Source: Acetivibrio cellulolyticus CD2
GTDB taxonomy: Bacteria; Bacillota; Clostridia; Acetivibrionales; Acetivibrionaceae
Length of the DNA stretch: 64,000 nucleotides
Reading direction: 5' to 3'
Assembly: GCF_000179595.2 (NCBI RefSeq)
Contig: NZ_JH556659.1
Location: 933,900 to 997,899 of the forward strand
The notes below the pieces were generated by a model. The model did not search any database, was not told where the DNA came from, and was given only the letters and a program-made list of their open reading frames with translations. The position numbers were made by a program, and so were the translations under genes. How positions within the stretch are numbered: the first letter of the stretch is position 1; every line of letters starts with the position of its first letter. Shown one piece after another: positions 8,746 to 20,295 of this stretch.

Positions 8746-9731
8746 TCTTCCTCTTGCCCCATCGCAAAACTTTCCTGGGCAAGTGCTATCCTCCTTAAAG
8801 CTTCTTCTTTTACTTCCCTGCTCAAATCCTGGTTTGAAGCTATCTCTTCAACTATATTTGCAAGGTCAATTTTCTTATAATCCATCGATTCTGCAATTCC
8901 CTGATAGAATTGATGCAGTTTAAGGCTCCGGTCCTTAGACATCTCCAATGCTTCCCTGTCTAAAACCTCTTCCCCGGGTAAAGCAGACTTCAATTCTATT
9001 TCCTGTATAGTAATTCTATCTGTAAGCTCTACATATACTACTTTTGGCTTTCTTTCAATCTCTCCTATGCTGTTGGAAATCCTAACAACACTTCCAGGAT
9101 TGACAAAATACTTGCTGTCGATGTGTTTTACCCCAAAGCCGCTGTGGTAATGACCTGCAAACGTAATATCAGCCTCTGTGTCTTTGAGATCGTCCAGCAA
9201 AGTATACTGTATTCCCTCGTAAAATGGCTTCTGAAGCAACATTCCATGGACAATATTTATTGCATAATCCACATTATTGTTTTTCTTTACTATATAATAT
9301 TTTGCGTAATCCGGTCCATCAATATCGTAATTGTACGACTTCCCTGTAAGCTGTACACTAACCCCATCCTTTTTGAGCACAACCTCATCATTATCATTGA
9401 GAAGCTTTACAACTCCAGTTCCCTCTAGTATCCCCAACATGGTTCTGCTGACTGTTCCTGGATTATGTCCATATATATCATGATTTCCGGCAACCGTATA
9501 TACTTCTTTTCCAAAGTTTTTTATAATTATTGCAAACTCTCTTACTATGGCAGGTGATATATCCGGCCTGTCAAACCAATCTCCTCCATGAAGAATGTAG
9601 TCAACATTCAGTTCATTTGAAATATCATATATTTCGAGAAACTTTCTTTTTAATGTCTCATAAAAGTTGTCTTTGCGATTCTTAGGAGTAGTCCCTTTTA
9701 TATGGGTATCTGTAAAAAAGAGGAGCTTCAT
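8742..9731 (-). CDS. SbcD/Mre11-like metallophosphoesterase (DNA exonuclease family)
   Basis: Calcineurin-like phosphoesterase with the full metal-binding set: DTH in FFTDTHIKG (residue 8), GGDWFDR (about 50), AGNHDIYG (about 83), an HGM segment and GHYHSGFG (about 195), then a C-terminal tail with charged helices. The length of 329 residues suits the short Mre11/SbcD/YhaO group. It overlaps the ATPase gene by 4 bp and starts six bp after the phosphatase gene. The pairing supports a nuclease-ATPase complex for DNA-end processing. The specificity is inferred. Confidence 0.85.
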   Translation of the reverse strand: MKLLFFTDTHIKGTTPKNRKDNFYETLKRKFLEIYDISNELNVDYILHGGDWFDRPDISPAIVREFAIIIKNFGKEVYTVAGNHDIYGHNPGTVSRTMLGILEGTGVVKLLNDNDEVVLKKDGVSVQLTGKSYNYDIDGPDYAKYYIVKKNNNVDYAINIVHGMLLQKPFYEGIQYTLLDDLKDTEADITFAGHYHSGFGVKHIDSKYFVNPGSVVRISNSIGEIERKPKVVYVELTDRITIQEIELKSALPGEEVLDREALEMSKDRSLKLHQFYQGIAESMDYKKIDLANIVEEIASNQDLSREVKEEALRRIALAQESFAMGQEEE

Positions 9732-9737
9732 TTATTC

Positions 9738-10430
9738 TCACTCCTCCAATTCCGATCTTTGGTCATACTTCGCCATGTATTCATTCCACCATTTTTGATT
9801 TTGCAGGGTACTAAGCTCCCTGTCCAAATGCGAAGCGTCTCCTTCAACAACAACATGAAACTCGCCATTTTCATAGTCAACTATTGAAATGGACGTATTA
9901 TCATACCACTTGATATTGACCATCCCCTCCAGATTACAGTAAAAAAAGTGGCACATAAGAGCCCGTATAGCAGTTCCATGCGTTACAATACATATGTTTT
10001 TGCCCTTGTTGTTGTCTATAATATACATTACTTCATTTTTAAGTCTTTCCTGAAACTCTTGCATAGTTTCACCATTTGGCATTCTGTGAATATGCGGCTC
10101 GTTTTCCCATGTATGGTATTCATCCGGCCAGATTCCGGGCAATTCATCCCATTTTCTTCCTTCCCAATCTCCGCCATTAATTTCTTTAAGCTTGTCAGTC
10201 CTTATGATTGGAAGTCCCTTAATATCAGCAATGTACTGTGCAGTTTGCATGGTCCTCTTCAAACTGCTTGAATAAATGACATCTATTTTTACATCTTTTA
10301 ATCTTTCTGCAGCTTTTTTAGCCTGAATATGTCCCTTTTCAGTAATACCTGAATCCGTCCAGCCGTGAAAAATCCTGTAAAGATTTCCCTCAGCCTCTGC
10401 ATGTCTGACAAAAATAACTCTGGTTTTCAA
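9738..10430 (-). CDS. histidine phosphatase family protein (phosphoglycerate-mutase-like)
   Basis: A 230-residue branch-1 histidine phosphatase. The phospho-accepting His is in FVRHAEAEGN (residue 9), the first Arg follows at SSSLKRTMQTA, the acid pair is at GGDWEGR, and the second His is at VTHGTAIRALM. Typical substrates are small phosphomonoesters; the family does not allow a precise call (cobalamin-pathway CobC-type, phosphoserine phosphatase or broad phosphatase). It sits 31 bp downstream of pyrD and immediately before the SbcD-like gene, so it is probably read from the pyr operon. Confidence 0.85.
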   Translation of the reverse strand: MKTRVIFVRHAEAEGNLYRIFHGWTDSGITEKGHIQAKKAAERLKDVKIDVIYSSSLKRTMQTAQYIADIKGLPIIRTDKLKEINGGDWEGRKWDELPGIWPDEYHTWENEPHIHRMPNGETMQEFQERLKNEVMYIIDNNKGKNICIVTHGTAIRALMCHFFYCNLEGMVNIKWYDNTSISIVDYENGEFHVVVEGDASHLDRELSTLQNQKWWNEYMAKYDQRSELEE

Positions 10431-10461
10431 TCCAGTAACCCTCTTTCATTATCTTTAGGCC

Positions 10462-11385
10462 TTAGTTTAACTTAAGTGTTCCTATTATATCATTAACATC
10501 ATTAGTGTTATACATACCAAGATAATTTTGAATACCTTTTACAACATCCAAACACGCAGCAGGATTTACAAAATTAGCAGTTCCCACCATAACTGCTCTT
10601 GCACCAGCCAGCATAAACTCAACAGCATCATCACCTGTCGTTATTCCACCCATACCTATTACCGGTATCTTAACAGTATTTGAAACTTCATAAACCATTC
10701 TCACAGCAACAGGCTTTACTGCAGGTCCTGACAGTCCACCAAAATTGTTGGCAAGGATAGGCCTTCTCCTGTGAATATCAATAGCCATTCCATATAGTGT
10801 ATTAATTAACGATATAGCATCAGCCCCTTCAGCTTCTGCTGCCAATGCTATTTCTTTGACATCAGTAACGTTAGGAGTCAACTTTACTATCAAAGGCTTT
10901 TTACAATGCTTTCTTACTTCCCTTGTTATCTCAGTTATTCCAGCAGTAGTGTTTCCGAATGACATACACCCTTTTTTTACATTAGGGCATGAAACGTTTA
11001 GTTCAACAGCATCTATATCCTCAACCGATAATATATCTGCCATCTCACAGTAATCTTCAAGAGTATTGCCTGCTATATTTGCAATAATCGCTGTATCAAA
11101 CCTTCTCAAAAACGGGATTTCCTCTTTTATAAATGTCTTTACACCAGGATTCTGAAGTCCTACACTGTTCAAAATACCTGCAGGTGTTTCAGCTATTCTA
11201 GGAGGTTTGTTTCCCTGTCTAGGTTCTAAGGTAAGACCTTTGACTGAAATTCCTCCTATTTGGTTTAAATCCATATACTCACTATACTCTCTTCCAAATC
11301 CAAAAGTACCCGATGCAGCAATAACAGGATTTTTCAATTTTAAACTTCCAATCCGAACTTCCATTTTAGGCATGTTGTCAGTCAT
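10462..11385 (-). CDS. pyrD: dihydroorotate dehydrogenase B, catalytic subunit
   Basis: FMN subunit of the NAD-linked class 1B enzyme that oxidises dihydroorotate to orotate, the fourth step of UMP synthesis. Visible signatures are [22 protein letters not shown], the NVSCPN segment with the active-site Cys (about residue 130), INTLYG and [11 protein letters not shown]. The length of 307 residues is normal. The ATG at 11385 follows GAGGTGA; the start overlaps the pyrK stop, as expected for subunits of one complex. It is the last pyr gene of the cluster. Confidence 0.97.
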   Translation of the reverse strand: MTDNMPKMEVRIGSLKLKNPVIAASGTFGFGREYSEYMDLNQIGGISVKGLTLEPRQGNKPPRIAETPAGILNSVGLQNPGVKTFIKEEIPFLRRFDTAIIANIAGNTLEDYCEMADILSVEDIDAVELNVSCPNVKKGCMSFGNTTAGITEITREVRKHCKKPLIVKLTPNVTDVKEIALAAEAEGADAISLINTLYGMAIDIHRRRPILANNFGGLSGPAVKPVAVRMVYEVSNTVKIPVIGMGGITTGDDAVEFMLAGARAVMVGTANFVNPAACLDVVKGIQNYLGMYNTNDVNDIIGTLKLN

Positions 11386-12163
11386 CAAAAATCACCTCAT
11401 CACTCCAGAATACAGGTCCGTCTTTACACACATGACTATATTCCCAACCATCTTCCTTTTTCGTTTTACATGCGCAAACCAGACAAGCACCAATGCCACA
11501 GCCCATTCTTTGCTCCATGGAAACCTGGCATTTTATATTATTCTTATGTGCAATTTCAACTACTCTTTTTATCATTGGCATAGGTCCACAGGTATATATC
11601 ATATCAAACCCGCCAGCTTCCAGATCATCTTCCAGAAGTTTCGTAACAAGTCCCTTATACCCCATGCTTCCGTCATCTGTTGATATATTTAAGAAGTCGC
11701 AATTTGATTCAAATTCGTCTAAAAGCACTGCATAATCTTTATTCCTAAATCCAATATACGCTCTTTTATCTGCACCCTTTATCTCTCTTAGTAAGTAGAG
11801 CAGCGGGAAGATACCTATTCCCCCTCCAACTACTGCAATTCTCTTATTTTTCCCATCGATATCAAAAGGAGTTCCAAGAGGGGCAATCAAATCCACTTCG
11901 CTGCCTACCAGCTTCTGGGACAGGTATTCCGTCCCTATTCCCTTTATTTGAAATACAATATCGAAAGTTCCTCTGTCCCTATCAACGTTACATATGCTAA
12001 TAGGCCTTCTAAGCAGGGCATTTATCCCTTCACTGCATTTTACATTTACAAACTGGCCAGGTCTGGCATATCCAGATACATAATCGGACTTAATTGTCAT
12101 TCTGTATATCGACTTTGCCACTTGTTCAATTTTTTCAACCTTTTCAATTAAAACCTTAGACAT
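11378..12163 (-). CDS. pyrK: dihydroorotate dehydrogenase B, electron-transfer subunit
   Basis: FAD and [2Fe-2S] subunit passing electrons from PyrD to NAD+. It has a ferredoxin-reductase fold: FAD site RRPISICNV (about residue 53), nucleotide-binding GGGIGIFPL (about 112) and a C-terminal cluster-binding run [11 protein letters not shown] followed by HVCKDGPVF, giving four cysteines. At 261 residues it matches the family. It overlaps pyrD. It lies 150 bp after carB, and that gap contains a hairpin (AAATCT...AGATTTTTT on the minus strand) that may partly terminate or process the transcript. Confidence 0.96.
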   Translation of the reverse strand: MSKVLIEKVEKIEQVAKSIYRMTIKSDYVSGYARPGQFVNVKCSEGINALLRRPISICNVDRDRGTFDIVFQIKGIGTEYLSQKLVGSEVDLIAPLGTPFDIDGKNKRIAVVGGGIGIFPLLYLLREIKGADKRAYIGFRNKDYAVLLDEFESNCDFLNISTDDGSMGYKGLVTKLLEDDLEAGGFDMIYTCGPMPMIKRVVEIAHKNNIKCQVSMEQRMGCGIGACLVCACKTKKEDGWEYSHVCKDGPVFWSDEVIFDD

Positions 12164-12314
12164 TTTATCCTCCGAAACAATAGTTTTTGTTTATTAAAAA
12201 ATCTCAGAGACTATTAGTCCTACTAGATTTTGCACACTTACTTCTCAAATTCCCCAATTAAAAATCTAGGGGGCATTTAGCCCCACCCAATTTTACAACA
12301 TTTACATACAATTT

Positions 12315-15300
12315 TTAATCAAAAACACTTAGGTTTAGAACTTCGAGATCTTTTTCTTCTTTTCCAAGCTTCAAGCATTCCAATACTGCCTTTGCTGTAT
12401 CTAGAGAAGTCAAGCATGGTATTGATATTTCAACGGCTTTTCTTCTTATCTTGAATCCATCTCTTTCAGGCTTTCTACCCTTTGTTGGTGTATTAATTAT
12501 CAAGCTTATCTTGCCTGACTGTATCAAATCAAGTATATTAGGCTCTCCTTCTTCAATCTTCTTTACTGCATTTGTGGCTATCCCCTGATTATTTAACATA
12601 TTTGCAGTCTTACCAGTTGCATAAAGCTTATAGCCCAACTTTTCAAACTCTTCAGCTATCGGAATCAATTCAGTCTTATCAGTGTCACGGACAGTCATCA
12701 GTATACCTCCGCTCTTTTTAGGAAGCTTAATTCCTGAACCAACAATTCCTTTAAACAGAGCATCCGGAAAATTCTTTGCAATTCCAAGAACCTCTCCTGT
12801 TGACTTCATTTCAGGTCCTAAGCTTGTGTCAACATCATGCAGCTTTTCGAAAGAGAACACCGGAACCTTAACTGCATAGTACTCAGACTCTTTATATAGA
12901 CCAGTACCATATCCGAAGTCCTTAAGCTTTCTGCCCATCATAATTCTTGTAGCAATATTAACCATAGGAATTCCGGTTACCTTGCTTATATATGGTACCG
13001 TACGGCTTGAACGCGGATTTACCTCTATAACATAGAGTTCATGATTATAATAAACATACTGAATATTTACAAGTCCTATTACATGAAGAGCTTTCGCAAG
13101 CTTCTTTGTAAAGTCAACAATCTTTTCTTTTAGCTTGTCACTTATCGAAAGGGAAGGATATACAGATATACTGTCCCCTGAGTGAACTCCTGCTCTTTCA
13201 AGGTGTTCCATAATACCCGGAATCAATATATCTTCACCATCGCAGATAGCATCTACTTCTATCTCCTTGCCCATCATATATTTATCTACCAGTATAGGAT
13301 GTTCCTGCTTTACCCTTGTTATGATTTCCATAAATTCTTGTACATCCTTGTCACTGAAAGCAATCTCCATACCCTGCCCACCTAAAACATATGACGGTCT
13401 TACAAGTACAGGATATTTAAGTTCATTGGCAGCTTCAAGAGCCTCTTCAAGAGTGAACACCGTCTTACCCTCAGGTCTTGGTATTCCTATTTCCTCAAGC
13501 ACGGCATCAAACTTTTCACGGTCTTCTGCAGCATCTATATAGTAGGGTTCTGTACCAAATATCTTTACGCCCATCTGATCCAATGCTTTTGTAAGCTTGA
13601 TAGCTGTCTGCCCACCGAACTGAACAATAACTCCATCAACTTTTTCAGTTTCAACAATGTTTTCAACATCTTCAGCTGTAAGAGGCTCAAAGTAAAGTCT
13701 GTCAGCAGTATCAAAGTCTGTACTTACTGTTTCAGGATTGTTGTTGGCTATTATGGTTTCATATCCTTCTTCCTTTAATCCCCACACTGAATGTACAGAA
13801 CAGTAGTCAAATTCAATACCCTGACCGATTCTAATTGGTCCTGAACCCACAACAAGCACTTTTTTCTTATCTGATCTTTTTGCTTCACATACCTCATCAA
13901 AAGTTGAATAGTAGTATGGAGTCACAGCTTCAAACTCAGCAGCACACGTGTCAACCATTTTGTAGGTCGCACAAATGCCAAGCTCCTTCCTTTTAACAAG
14001 TATATCTTTTGCGGTGCATCCCATGTATTTTGCAATAACCATATCCGGGAATCCCATCTTCTTAATCTTCTTAAGGGTATCCTTTGTCATATCTTCAAGT
14101 TTCATCGTCTTAAGCTTTTCTTCAGTTGTAACAAGATCCTTAATCTTATTTAAGAAGTATAAGTCAATCTTCGTTATTTCATTTATTTCTTCAATAGTAA
14201 TTCCCCTTCTTATAGCCTCAGCTAAGACAAGGAGTCTTTCATCATTTATGTCCTTAATTTTTTCACGTATTTCACTATCACTAAAGCTCTTGTATATATC
14301 CTGCTCCAGTGTAAAGATACCCAGCTCTAGAGAACGCAACGCCTTCATTAAAGCCCCTTCAAAGGAACTGCTGATAGCCATTACCTCTCCTGTTGCTTTC
14401 ATCTGCGTGCCAAGAGTTCTTTTTGCCTTAACAAACTTGTCAAACGGCCACTTTGGAATCTTTACTACAACATAGTCCAACGTTGGCTCAAAACAAGCAT
14501 AGGTTTTTCCCGTTACTGCATTCTGGATTTCATCAAGACCATATCCTATGGCAATCTTTGAAGCAACCTTTGCAATCGGATAACCGGTTGCTTTTGAAGC
14601 AAGCGCCGATGAACGGCTAACTCTTGGGTTTACTTCTATAACAGCATATTCAAAGCTGGTAGGGTGAAGTGCAAACTGAACATTACATCCACCCTGGATT
14701 CCCAATTCGGAAATAATATTAAGTGATGCCGTACGGAGCATTTGGTATTCCTTGTCTGTAAGTGTCTGTGAAGGCGCAACAACGATACTGTCCCCTGTAT
14801 GAACTCCTACAGGGTCAATATTTTCCATATTACATACAGTAATTACATTCCCCTTGCCGTCGCGCATTACCTCGTACTCAACTTCCTTCCATCCGGAAAT
14901 ACACTTTTCTATGAGTACCTGAGTTACCCTGCTAAGCCTTAATCCATTGCTTCCTATTTCAAATAGTTCCTCTTCATTGTACACTATTCCTCCGCCGGAA
15001 CCTCCAAGGGTATAGGCAGGTCTAACAATTACAGGATATCCGATCAGGGCTGCAAATTCCATAGCGTCTTCTATTGTAGTTACTACCTTGCTTGCTATGC
15101 AAGGCTCACCTATTCTTTCCATGGTATCTTTGAATGCCTGTCTGTCCTCAGCCATCTTTATAGTTTCAGTTGCAGTTCCAAGGAGTTTTACTCCCTGCTC
15201 TTCCAAAAATCCCGATTCTGCAAGCTCCATTGCAAGATTAAGACCTGTTTGACCACCTAATGTAGGCAATATACTGTCAGGCTTCTCTTCTATTATAATC

Positions 15301-15527
15301 TTTTTGACTATTTCAGGTGTGAGAGGCTCTATATATACTTTATCTGCAATGTTTGTATCTGTCATAATTGTTGCAGGATTGCTATTTACCAATATAACTT
15401 CAATGTTTTCTTCCTTTAATGCACGGCAGGCCTGTGTTCCGGCGTAGTCAAACTCTGCAGCCTGACCGATAATAATAGGTCCTGACCCTATAACTAAAAC
15501 TTTCTTAACATCATTTCTTTTAGGCAT
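12315..15527 (-). CDS. carB: carbamoyl-phosphate synthase large subunit
   Basis: Makes carbamoyl phosphate from bicarbonate, ammonia and two ATP for pyrimidines and arginine. The 1070-residue protein has the expected duplicated ATP-grasp synthetase halves (residues about 1-400 and 550-930, each with an EVNPR[VS]SR motif), a linking oligomerisation domain, and a C-terminal MGS-like regulatory domain ([22 protein letters not shown]). It begins 34 bp after carA. Confidence 0.98.
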   Translation of the reverse strand: MPKRNDVKKVLVIGSGPIIIGQAAEFDYAGTQACRALKEENIEVILVNSNPATIMTDTNIADKVYIEPLTPEIVKKIIIEEKPDSILPTLGGQTGLNLAMELAESGFLEEQGVKLLGTATETIKMAEDRQAFKDTMERIGEPCIASKVVTTIEDAMEFAALIGYPVIVRPAYTLGGSGGGIVYNEEELFEIGSNGLRLSRVTQVLIEKCISGWKEVEYEVMRDGKGNVITVCNMENIDPVGVHTGDSIVVAPSQTLTDKEYQMLRTASLNIISELGIQGGCNVQFALHPTSFEYAVIEVNPRVSRSSALASKATGYPIAKVASKIAIGYGLDEIQNAVTGKTYACFEPTLDYVVVKIPKWPFDKFVKAKRTLGTQMKATGEVMAISSSFEGALMKALRSLELGIFTLEQDIYKSFSDSEIREKIKDINDERLLVLAEAIRRGITIEEINEITKIDLYFLNKIKDLVTTEEKLKTMKLEDMTKDTLKKIKKMGFPDMVIAKYMGCTAKDILVKRKELGICATYKMVDTCAAEFEAVTPYYYSTFDEVCEAKRSDKKKVLVVGSGPIRIGQGIEFDYCSVHSVWGLKEEGYETIIANNNPETVSTDFDTADRLYFEPLTAEDVENIVETEKVDGVIVQFGGQTAIKLTKALDQMGVKIFGTEPYYIDAAEDREKFDAVLEEIGIPRPEGKTVFTLEEALEAANELKYPVLVRPSYVLGGQGMEIAFSDKDVQEFMEIITRVKQEHPILVDKYMMGKEIEVDAICDGEDILIPGIMEHLERAGVHSGDSISVYPSLSISDKLKEKIVDFTKKLAKALHVIGLVNIQYVYYNHELYVIEVNPRSSRTVPYISKVTGIPMVNIATRIMMGRKLKDFGYGTGLYKESEYYAVKVPVFSFEKLHDVDTSLGPEMKSTGEVLGIAKNFPDALFKGIVGSGIKLPKKSGGILMTVRDTDKTELIPIAEEFEKLGYKLYATGKTANMLNNQGIATNAVKKIEEGEPNILDLIQSGKISLIINTPTKGRKPERDGFKIRRKAVEISIPCLTSLDTAKAVLECLKLGKEEKDLEVLNLSVFD

Positions 15528-15561
15528 TTAATATCCCCCTTAAATCCTTCTACACGATATA

Positions 15562-16632
15562 TTACTTATACTTATTCATTAACTCAATAAATTCATCAAA
15601 AAGATAAGCTGTATCTTTCGGTCCTGGTGATGCTTCCGGATGAAACTGTACTGTAAATACAGGTACATCCTTATATCTTACACCTTCTATAGTACCATCA
15701 TTCATATTTCTATGGCTTACTTCCATCCTTGAAGCATCTAAGGATGCTTCTATAATCGTATATCCATGATTCTGAGAAGTTATATATGTCAAATCCTTCT
15801 CAAGGTCCTTTACAGGATGGTTACATCCCCTATGGCCGTATTTTAGCTTTTCCGTATCAGCGTTATTTGCCAGTGCTGTAAGCTGATGTCCAAGGCAAAT
15901 TCCAAACATCGGCTTTTTACCTATAAGTTTCTTGATAGTATCAATTGTTTCTACACAATCCTTTGGATCACCAGGTCCATTTGACAACATTATGCCGTCA
16001 GGATTGACAGCCATAATTTCATCAACTTTTGCATTTGCAGGATATACATATACATCGCAGCCTCTTTTTAGTAGTGATCTGACAATATTTTGCTTGATAC
16101 CAAGATCGAGCAGAGCCACCTTCAGGCCATCCCCTTTGTAATGTATAACCTCTTTTGTCGTAACACACATAACAGGATCTTTAATCTCATAAGCCTTGAT
16201 TTCATCAATCTTGTCTTCTAAACTAAAATTAGGATCAGTTGTAATAATCCCTTTCATAGTTCCTTTATCACGCAGTATCCTGGTAAGAGCCCTTGTATCA
16301 ATTCCCTGAATACCAATTATATTATGACGCTTAAGGTATTCTTCCAAAGTCTCTACAGACCTCCAGTTGCTTGGATTGTCACAAAGCTCCCTTACAATAA
16401 ATCCCTTAACCTGAGGCTTGCCCGATTCAATATCGTCAATGTTAACACCATAGTTACCAATAAGTGGATACGTCATTGTAACCACCTGCCCACAGTAAGA
16501 AGGATCCGTCAGTACTTCCTGATAACCTGTCATGCCTGTATTAAACACGATTTCTCCAATTACTTCGCCTTCTATTCCAAAGTTTTCACCGTGAAAAATC
16601 GTGCCGTCTTCTAATGCTAGTATTGCTTTCAT
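15562..16632 (-). CDS. carA: carbamoyl-phosphate synthase small subunit
   Basis: Glutaminase subunit that feeds ammonia to CarB. The N-terminal CPSase domain (GMTGYQEVLTDPSY) is followed by a class I glutamine amidotransferase domain with nucleophile Cys246 in FGICLGHQ and His/Glu in QFHPEASPGP near residue 330. The 356 residues are normal. It is placed between pyrF and carB; the gap before it contains a 13-bp inverted repeat (16688-16733). Confidence 0.97.
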   Translation of the reverse strand: MKAILALEDGTIFHGENFGIEGEVIGEIVFNTGMTGYQEVLTDPSYCGQVVTMTYPLIGNYGVNIDDIESGKPQVKGFIVRELCDNPSNWRSVETLEEYLKRHNIIGIQGIDTRALTRILRDKGTMKGIITTDPNFSLEDKIDEIKAYEIKDPVMCVTTKEVIHYKGDGLKVALLDLGIKQNIVRSLLKRGCDVYVYPANAKVDEIMAVNPDGIMLSNGPGDPKDCVETIDTIKKLIGKKPMFGICLGHQLTALANNADTEKLKYGHRGCNHPVKDLEKDLTYITSQNHGYTIIEASLDASRMEVSHRNMNDGTIEGVRYKDVPVFTVQFHPEASPGPKDTAYLFDEFIELMNKYK

Positions 16633-16687
16633 TAATTAACCACCCCATATAATACGTTAGTTTTTTAGATATAGACAGCTAAACATT

Positions 16688-16733
16688 ATTTTGCAATATT
16701 TGAATTAACGAATGAAAAGTAATATTGCAAAAT
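16688..16733 (-). repeat. 13-bp inverted repeat between pyrF and carA
   Basis: ATTTTGCAATATT (16688-16700) is repeated exactly in inverse at 16721-16733 around a 20-bp loop. No U-run follows on the minus strand, so it is not a plain terminator. It could be an mRNA stability or processing hairpin between two pyr genes. Confidence 0.6.
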
Positions 16734-16740
16734 GTAATCA

Positions 16741-17679
16741 TCAAGCACCAATAACTTGATTTATGTCATCCTTCATTCTCAATGCTTCAGCTCTTGAAGC
16801 TTCATTAAATTTGTCTTCAGTATATATCCCACTCCAGTGTTCATCCTTATATGCACACATTATGCTCCTTGAAGCATTCACCAGGGCACCTAAACCATCA
16901 CTGTTAAATGAATGCGCAACATCCCTTGCAGTTCCCCCCTGTGCTCCATAACCTGGAACCAGTATATAAGCGTTTCTTAATATTTTTCTTAATATCTTTG
17001 CCTGATTGGGGTATGTAGCCCCTACAACTGCACCAACACTACTGTATCCATATTTACCTATAACATTTGCGCCCCAATCATTTACATATTCAGCTACTTT
17101 TTCGTAAATGCTTTTGCCTTCCTGAGTCAGAAGATCCTGAAGTTGCCCGGAAGACTTGTTTGAAGTCTTTACAAGAACGAAAATTCCTTTACCAAAATTG
17201 GCACAATCATTTACAAATGGCTTGATTCCATCAACTCCAAGATAAGGATTTACTGTCAGCGCATCTACATCAAACGCAGCCTCCATGCAATTGTCATCAA
17301 CCTTGGTATTTCCAAGGAAAGCAGAGGAATAAGCCTCTGCAGTCGTTCCAATATCATTTCTCTTACCGTCAGCGATACATATTAATCCTTTTTCCTTTGC
17401 ATATTTGCACGTTTCGTAGAAAACCCTCACTCCCTCAACACCATACATTTCATAGTATGCAAGTTGCGGTTTGACAGCAGGTACAATATCATATATGGAA
17501 TCAATCAACATTTTGTTAAACTTAAGTATTGCCTCTGCTACACCTTTTAAATTGGCTCCGTACTTTTGGAACATCTCTTCTTTAATGAAAGACGGAACAT
17601 AATCAATTTTAGGATCAAGACCTACAACTGTAGGATTATTTTTCTCTTTAATTTTCTCAATCAGTGTATCAATAAACAT
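16741..17679 (-). CDS. pyrF: orotidine 5'-phosphate decarboxylase (long type)
   Basis: Last step of UMP synthesis. At 312 residues it belongs to the longer bacterial type 2 subfamily. The catalytic Asp/Lys cluster is in CIADGKRNDIG (about residue 95) and the phosphate-binding end in VPGYGAQGGTARD (about 247). It is placed 57 bp after pyrC. Confidence 0.96.
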   Translation of the reverse strand: MFIDTLIEKIKEKNNPTVVGLDPKIDYVPSFIKEEMFQKYGANLKGVAEAILKFNKMLIDSIYDIVPAVKPQLAYYEMYGVEGVRVFYETCKYAKEKGLICIADGKRNDIGTTAEAYSSAFLGNTKVDDNCMEAAFDVDALTVNPYLGVDGIKPFVNDCANFGKGIFVLVKTSNKSSGQLQDLLTQEGKSIYEKVAEYVNDWGANVIGKYGYSSVGAVVGATYPNQAKILRKILRNAYILVPGYGAQGGTARDVAHSFNSDGLGALVNASRSIMCAYKDEHWSGIYTEDKFNEASRAEALRMKDDINQVIGA

Positions 17680-17735
17680 CTTATACTCTCCTTATTTCAT
17701 CAATTTATATCAAGAAATTAGCGAAACGCTTGCTT

Positions 17736-19022
17736 TTATAATAATACTTTCTCTCTAACAATCACATTACCATTTACAATTGTGTAATAAACTGTACCTT
17801 GTAATTTAAAACCATTAAACGGTGAATTTTTGCTTTTTGAACTAAACTTCTGTATATCCACTTCAAATTCTTCATTAATATCAAGTATTGTCAAATCTGC
17901 ACAACTTCCTACTTCTATAGAACCTTTATTTAATCCAAGGATTTTTGAAGGATTTACGCACATTTTTTCAACCAATTGCTCAATGGTTAGATGTCCAGGT
18001 TTTACAAGGTAAGTTACGCAAAGTGGCAGAGCAGTCTCAAACCCAACCATCCCGTTTGCAGCAATAGCAAATTCAACATTCTTTTCATCAGCATGGTGCG
18101 GAGCATGATCTGTTGCAATTATATCGATTGTTCCATCCTTTAGTCCCTCTATTATTGCTTGAACATCCTTATTTGTTCTGAGCGGAGGATTTACTTTCGC
18201 CAAAGTGTTAAAACCCTCACACGCCTCCTCAGTAAGTGTAAAATAATGAGGGCAGGTTTCGCAGGTTACTTTGACTCCACGTTTTTTCGCATGCCTTATA
18301 AGATCAACTGAAAGTTCAGTGCTCACGTGAGCAATATGAACAGGAATTTTTGTGTATTCAGCCAATATAAGATCTCTAGAAACCATTATTTCTTCAGCAG
18401 CTGAAGGTATACCCTTTAATCCCATGATTGTGGACAGGTAACCCTCATTCATGGTACCTTCGTCTACCAGCTCCAAATCCTCGCAGTGTGATATTACTGT
18501 TATATCAAACATTGAAGCATATTGAAGTGCCTTTTTCATTAATGAAGAACTCTTAAGAGGCTTTCCATCATCTGAAATAGCAACTGCACCAGCAAACTTC
18601 AACTCTCCTATTTCTGAAAGTTCTTCGCCCTTAAGCCCCTTTGATATGGCTCCTATCGGATAAACGTTTACTACTCCTTCTTGTTTTGCTTTATTTATAA
18701 TATATTTTACAATAGCCTGATTATCAATTACCGGGTTTGTATTGGGCATACATGCAATAGATGTAAACCCTCCCTTGGCAGCACTTCTTGTGCCTGTCTC
18801 TATATCTTCCTTGTATTCAAAACCCGGGTCTCTTAAATGGCAATGAGCATCAACAAGCCCTGGCAAAACATATTTACCCTCTGCATAAATAATATCACCA
18901 CTTACAAACTCAAGGTTTTTACCGATTTCAACAATCTTGCCATCATCTATTAATATATCTAGACAATCGTCAATTTTCGATTTTGCATCAACAACATGAC
19001 CGCCTTTAATTAATGTTCTCAC
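17736..19022 (-). CDS. pyrC: dihydroorotase
   Basis: Zinc amidohydrolase that cyclises carbamoyl aspartate to dihydroorotate. The family motifs are visible: metal-binding HxH in [10 protein letters not shown] (about residue 60), SHCED, HIAHVST (about 230) and [12 protein letters not shown] (about 303). The length of 428 residues fits class I. Its start overlaps the pyrB tail by 17 bp. Confidence 0.97.
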   Translation of the reverse strand: MRTLIKGGHVVDAKSKIDDCLDILIDDGKIVEIGKNLEFVSGDIIYAEGKYVLPGLVDAHCHLRDPGFEYKEDIETGTRSAAKGGFTSIACMPNTNPVIDNQAIVKYIINKAKQEGVVNVYPIGAISKGLKGEELSEIGELKFAGAVAISDDGKPLKSSSLMKKALQYASMFDITVISHCEDLELVDEGTMNEGYLSTIMGLKGIPSAAEEIMVSRDLILAEYTKIPVHIAHVSTELSVDLIRHAKKRGVKVTCETCPHYFTLTEEACEGFNTLAKVNPPLRTNKDVQAIIEGLKDGTIDIIATDHAPHHADEKNVEFAIAANGMVGFETALPLCVTYLVKPGHLTIEQLVEKMCVNPSKILGLNKGSIEVGSCADLTILDINEEFEVDIQKFSSKSKNSPFNGFKLQGTVYYTIVNGNVIVREKVLL

Positions 19023-19947
19023 TAGAATCCCTCCTTGTCAAAAGATACAACAGTGCCATTCTGACAGCTACTCCATTTTGAACCTGTTCATTTATAAGCG
19101 ACTTGTCACCGTCTACAACACTAGATGACAATTCCACTCCCCTGTTTACAGGACCAGGATGCATTACAAGCGCATCTTCCTTGGCAAGCTTCAGCCGCTT
19201 TTCATCAAGTCCGAAGAATCTTGAATACTCCCTTATACTTGGGAACAGCCCTTTTTTCTGCCTTTCAAGCTGAATTCTAAGTCCCATAACCACGTCAGCA
19301 TCAATCAATGCCTCCTGAACCGTATTAAACGCTTTAACTCCTGTTTTCTCAATTTCCGGCGGCAGTAAGGTTGATGGACCAGCCACACAAACTTCAGCTC
19401 CAAGTTTTGTCATTCCCCATATATTACTTCTGGCAACCCTGCTATGATACACATCTCCAATAATAGCAACTTTTAAACCTTTCAAACTTCCCTTCTTTTC
19501 GATTATTGTAAACATATCAAGCAGTGCCTGGGTAGGATGTTCATTCATTCCGTCACCTGCATTAATAACCGAAGCATTGATATTCCTGGCAAGAAGATGC
19601 GGTGCTCCGGACATTGGGTGCCTTATGATAACAACATCTGTTCCCATCATATCTATTGTCTTTCCAGTATCAATAAGTGTCTCACCTTTAGATACACTGC
19701 TGCTTGAAGCAGACACGTTTGCAGCACTTGCACTCATGTACTTCGACGCGAGTTCAAAAGACAATCTTGTCCTGGTACTGTTTTCATAAAACAAAGTTAT
19801 TATAGACTTTCCCTGAAGGTGTGGAGTCTTCTTGTTTTTTGATGTAACAATAAGCTTCATAGTCCTTGCCGTGTTTAAAATGTGTTCAATTTCTTCGCTT
19901 GTAAGATCCTTAAGTCCTAACAGATCTTTTGACTTTAAAATCATCAT
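19006..19947 (-). CDS. pyrB: aspartate carbamoyltransferase catalytic subunit
   Basis: Condenses carbamoyl phosphate and aspartate. The carbamoyl-phosphate site STRTRLSFE is at about residue 57 and HPGPVNRG at about 264. The 313 residues match the catalytic chain, and no regulatory pyrI is seen nearby, as is usual in Firmicutes. It is first of the contiguous block pyrB-pyrC-pyrF-carA-carB-pyrK-pyrD. It is separated from pyrR by 348 bp carrying a terminator-like hairpin. Confidence 0.97.
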   Translation of the reverse strand: MMILKSKDLLGLKDLTSEEIEHILNTARTMKLIVTSKNKKTPHLQGKSIITLFYENSTRTRLSFELASKYMSASAANVSASSSSVSKGETLIDTGKTIDMMGTDVVIIRHPMSGAPHLLARNINASVINAGDGMNEHPTQALLDMFTIIEKKGSLKGLKVAIIGDVYHSRVARSNIWGMTKLGAEVCVAGPSTLLPPEIEKTGVKAFNTVQEALIDADVVMGLRIQLERQKKGLFPSIREYSRFFGLDEKRLKLAKEDALVMHPGPVNRGVELSSSVVDGDKSLINEQVQNGVAVRMALLYLLTRRDSSENIN

Positions 19948-20295
19948 AGCACCTCACTCACATAAACTTATATTTAAATGTAAATATAAAAAACTTGATT
20001 TAATTGACATTAGTTGCTTTATGCCATCTTTATACACATGTAGATTTTTAAATCCAATGTGAAAAATTGGCACCTGATAAAAAAAATAGTAAGGAAATAT
20101 ATCCTTACCATTTTTGAAAATAAGTATTCTATTAATTGAATCAAAAGTCGTTCCACTAACTATATAAATAAGAAAAGCAGAATACATCTCTATTTTTTGC
20201 TTTAATTTAATTATAAAGACGTTCATCAGACTTTTCATCACAAATATCCTTTCACTATAATCATTCTAAAATATCCACAAAACTTCTATATAAAC
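19948..20295 (-). other. pyrR-pyrB intergenic region
   Basis: This 348-bp stretch is very AT-rich. It contains one clear terminator-like hairpin (20089-20108) and no visible PyrR-binding loop. A 95-codon open frame on the minus strand (19954-20241) runs straight through the hairpin and has low-complexity content; I judge it non-coding. Confidence 0.5.
20089..20108 (-). terminator. terminator or attenuator between pyrR and pyrB
   Basis: Inverted repeat GTAAGGA / TCCTTAC with a 6-base loop, followed on the minus strand by TATTTTTTTTATC. It lies about 140 bp upstream of pyrB. It either ends the pyrR transcript or attenuates entry into pyrB. Confidence 0.75.

Noticed and set aside
19954-20241. 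95-codon minus-strand ORF between pyrR and pyrB
   Set aside because: Low-complexity, no ribosome site, and a terminator hairpin with U-run lies inside it.
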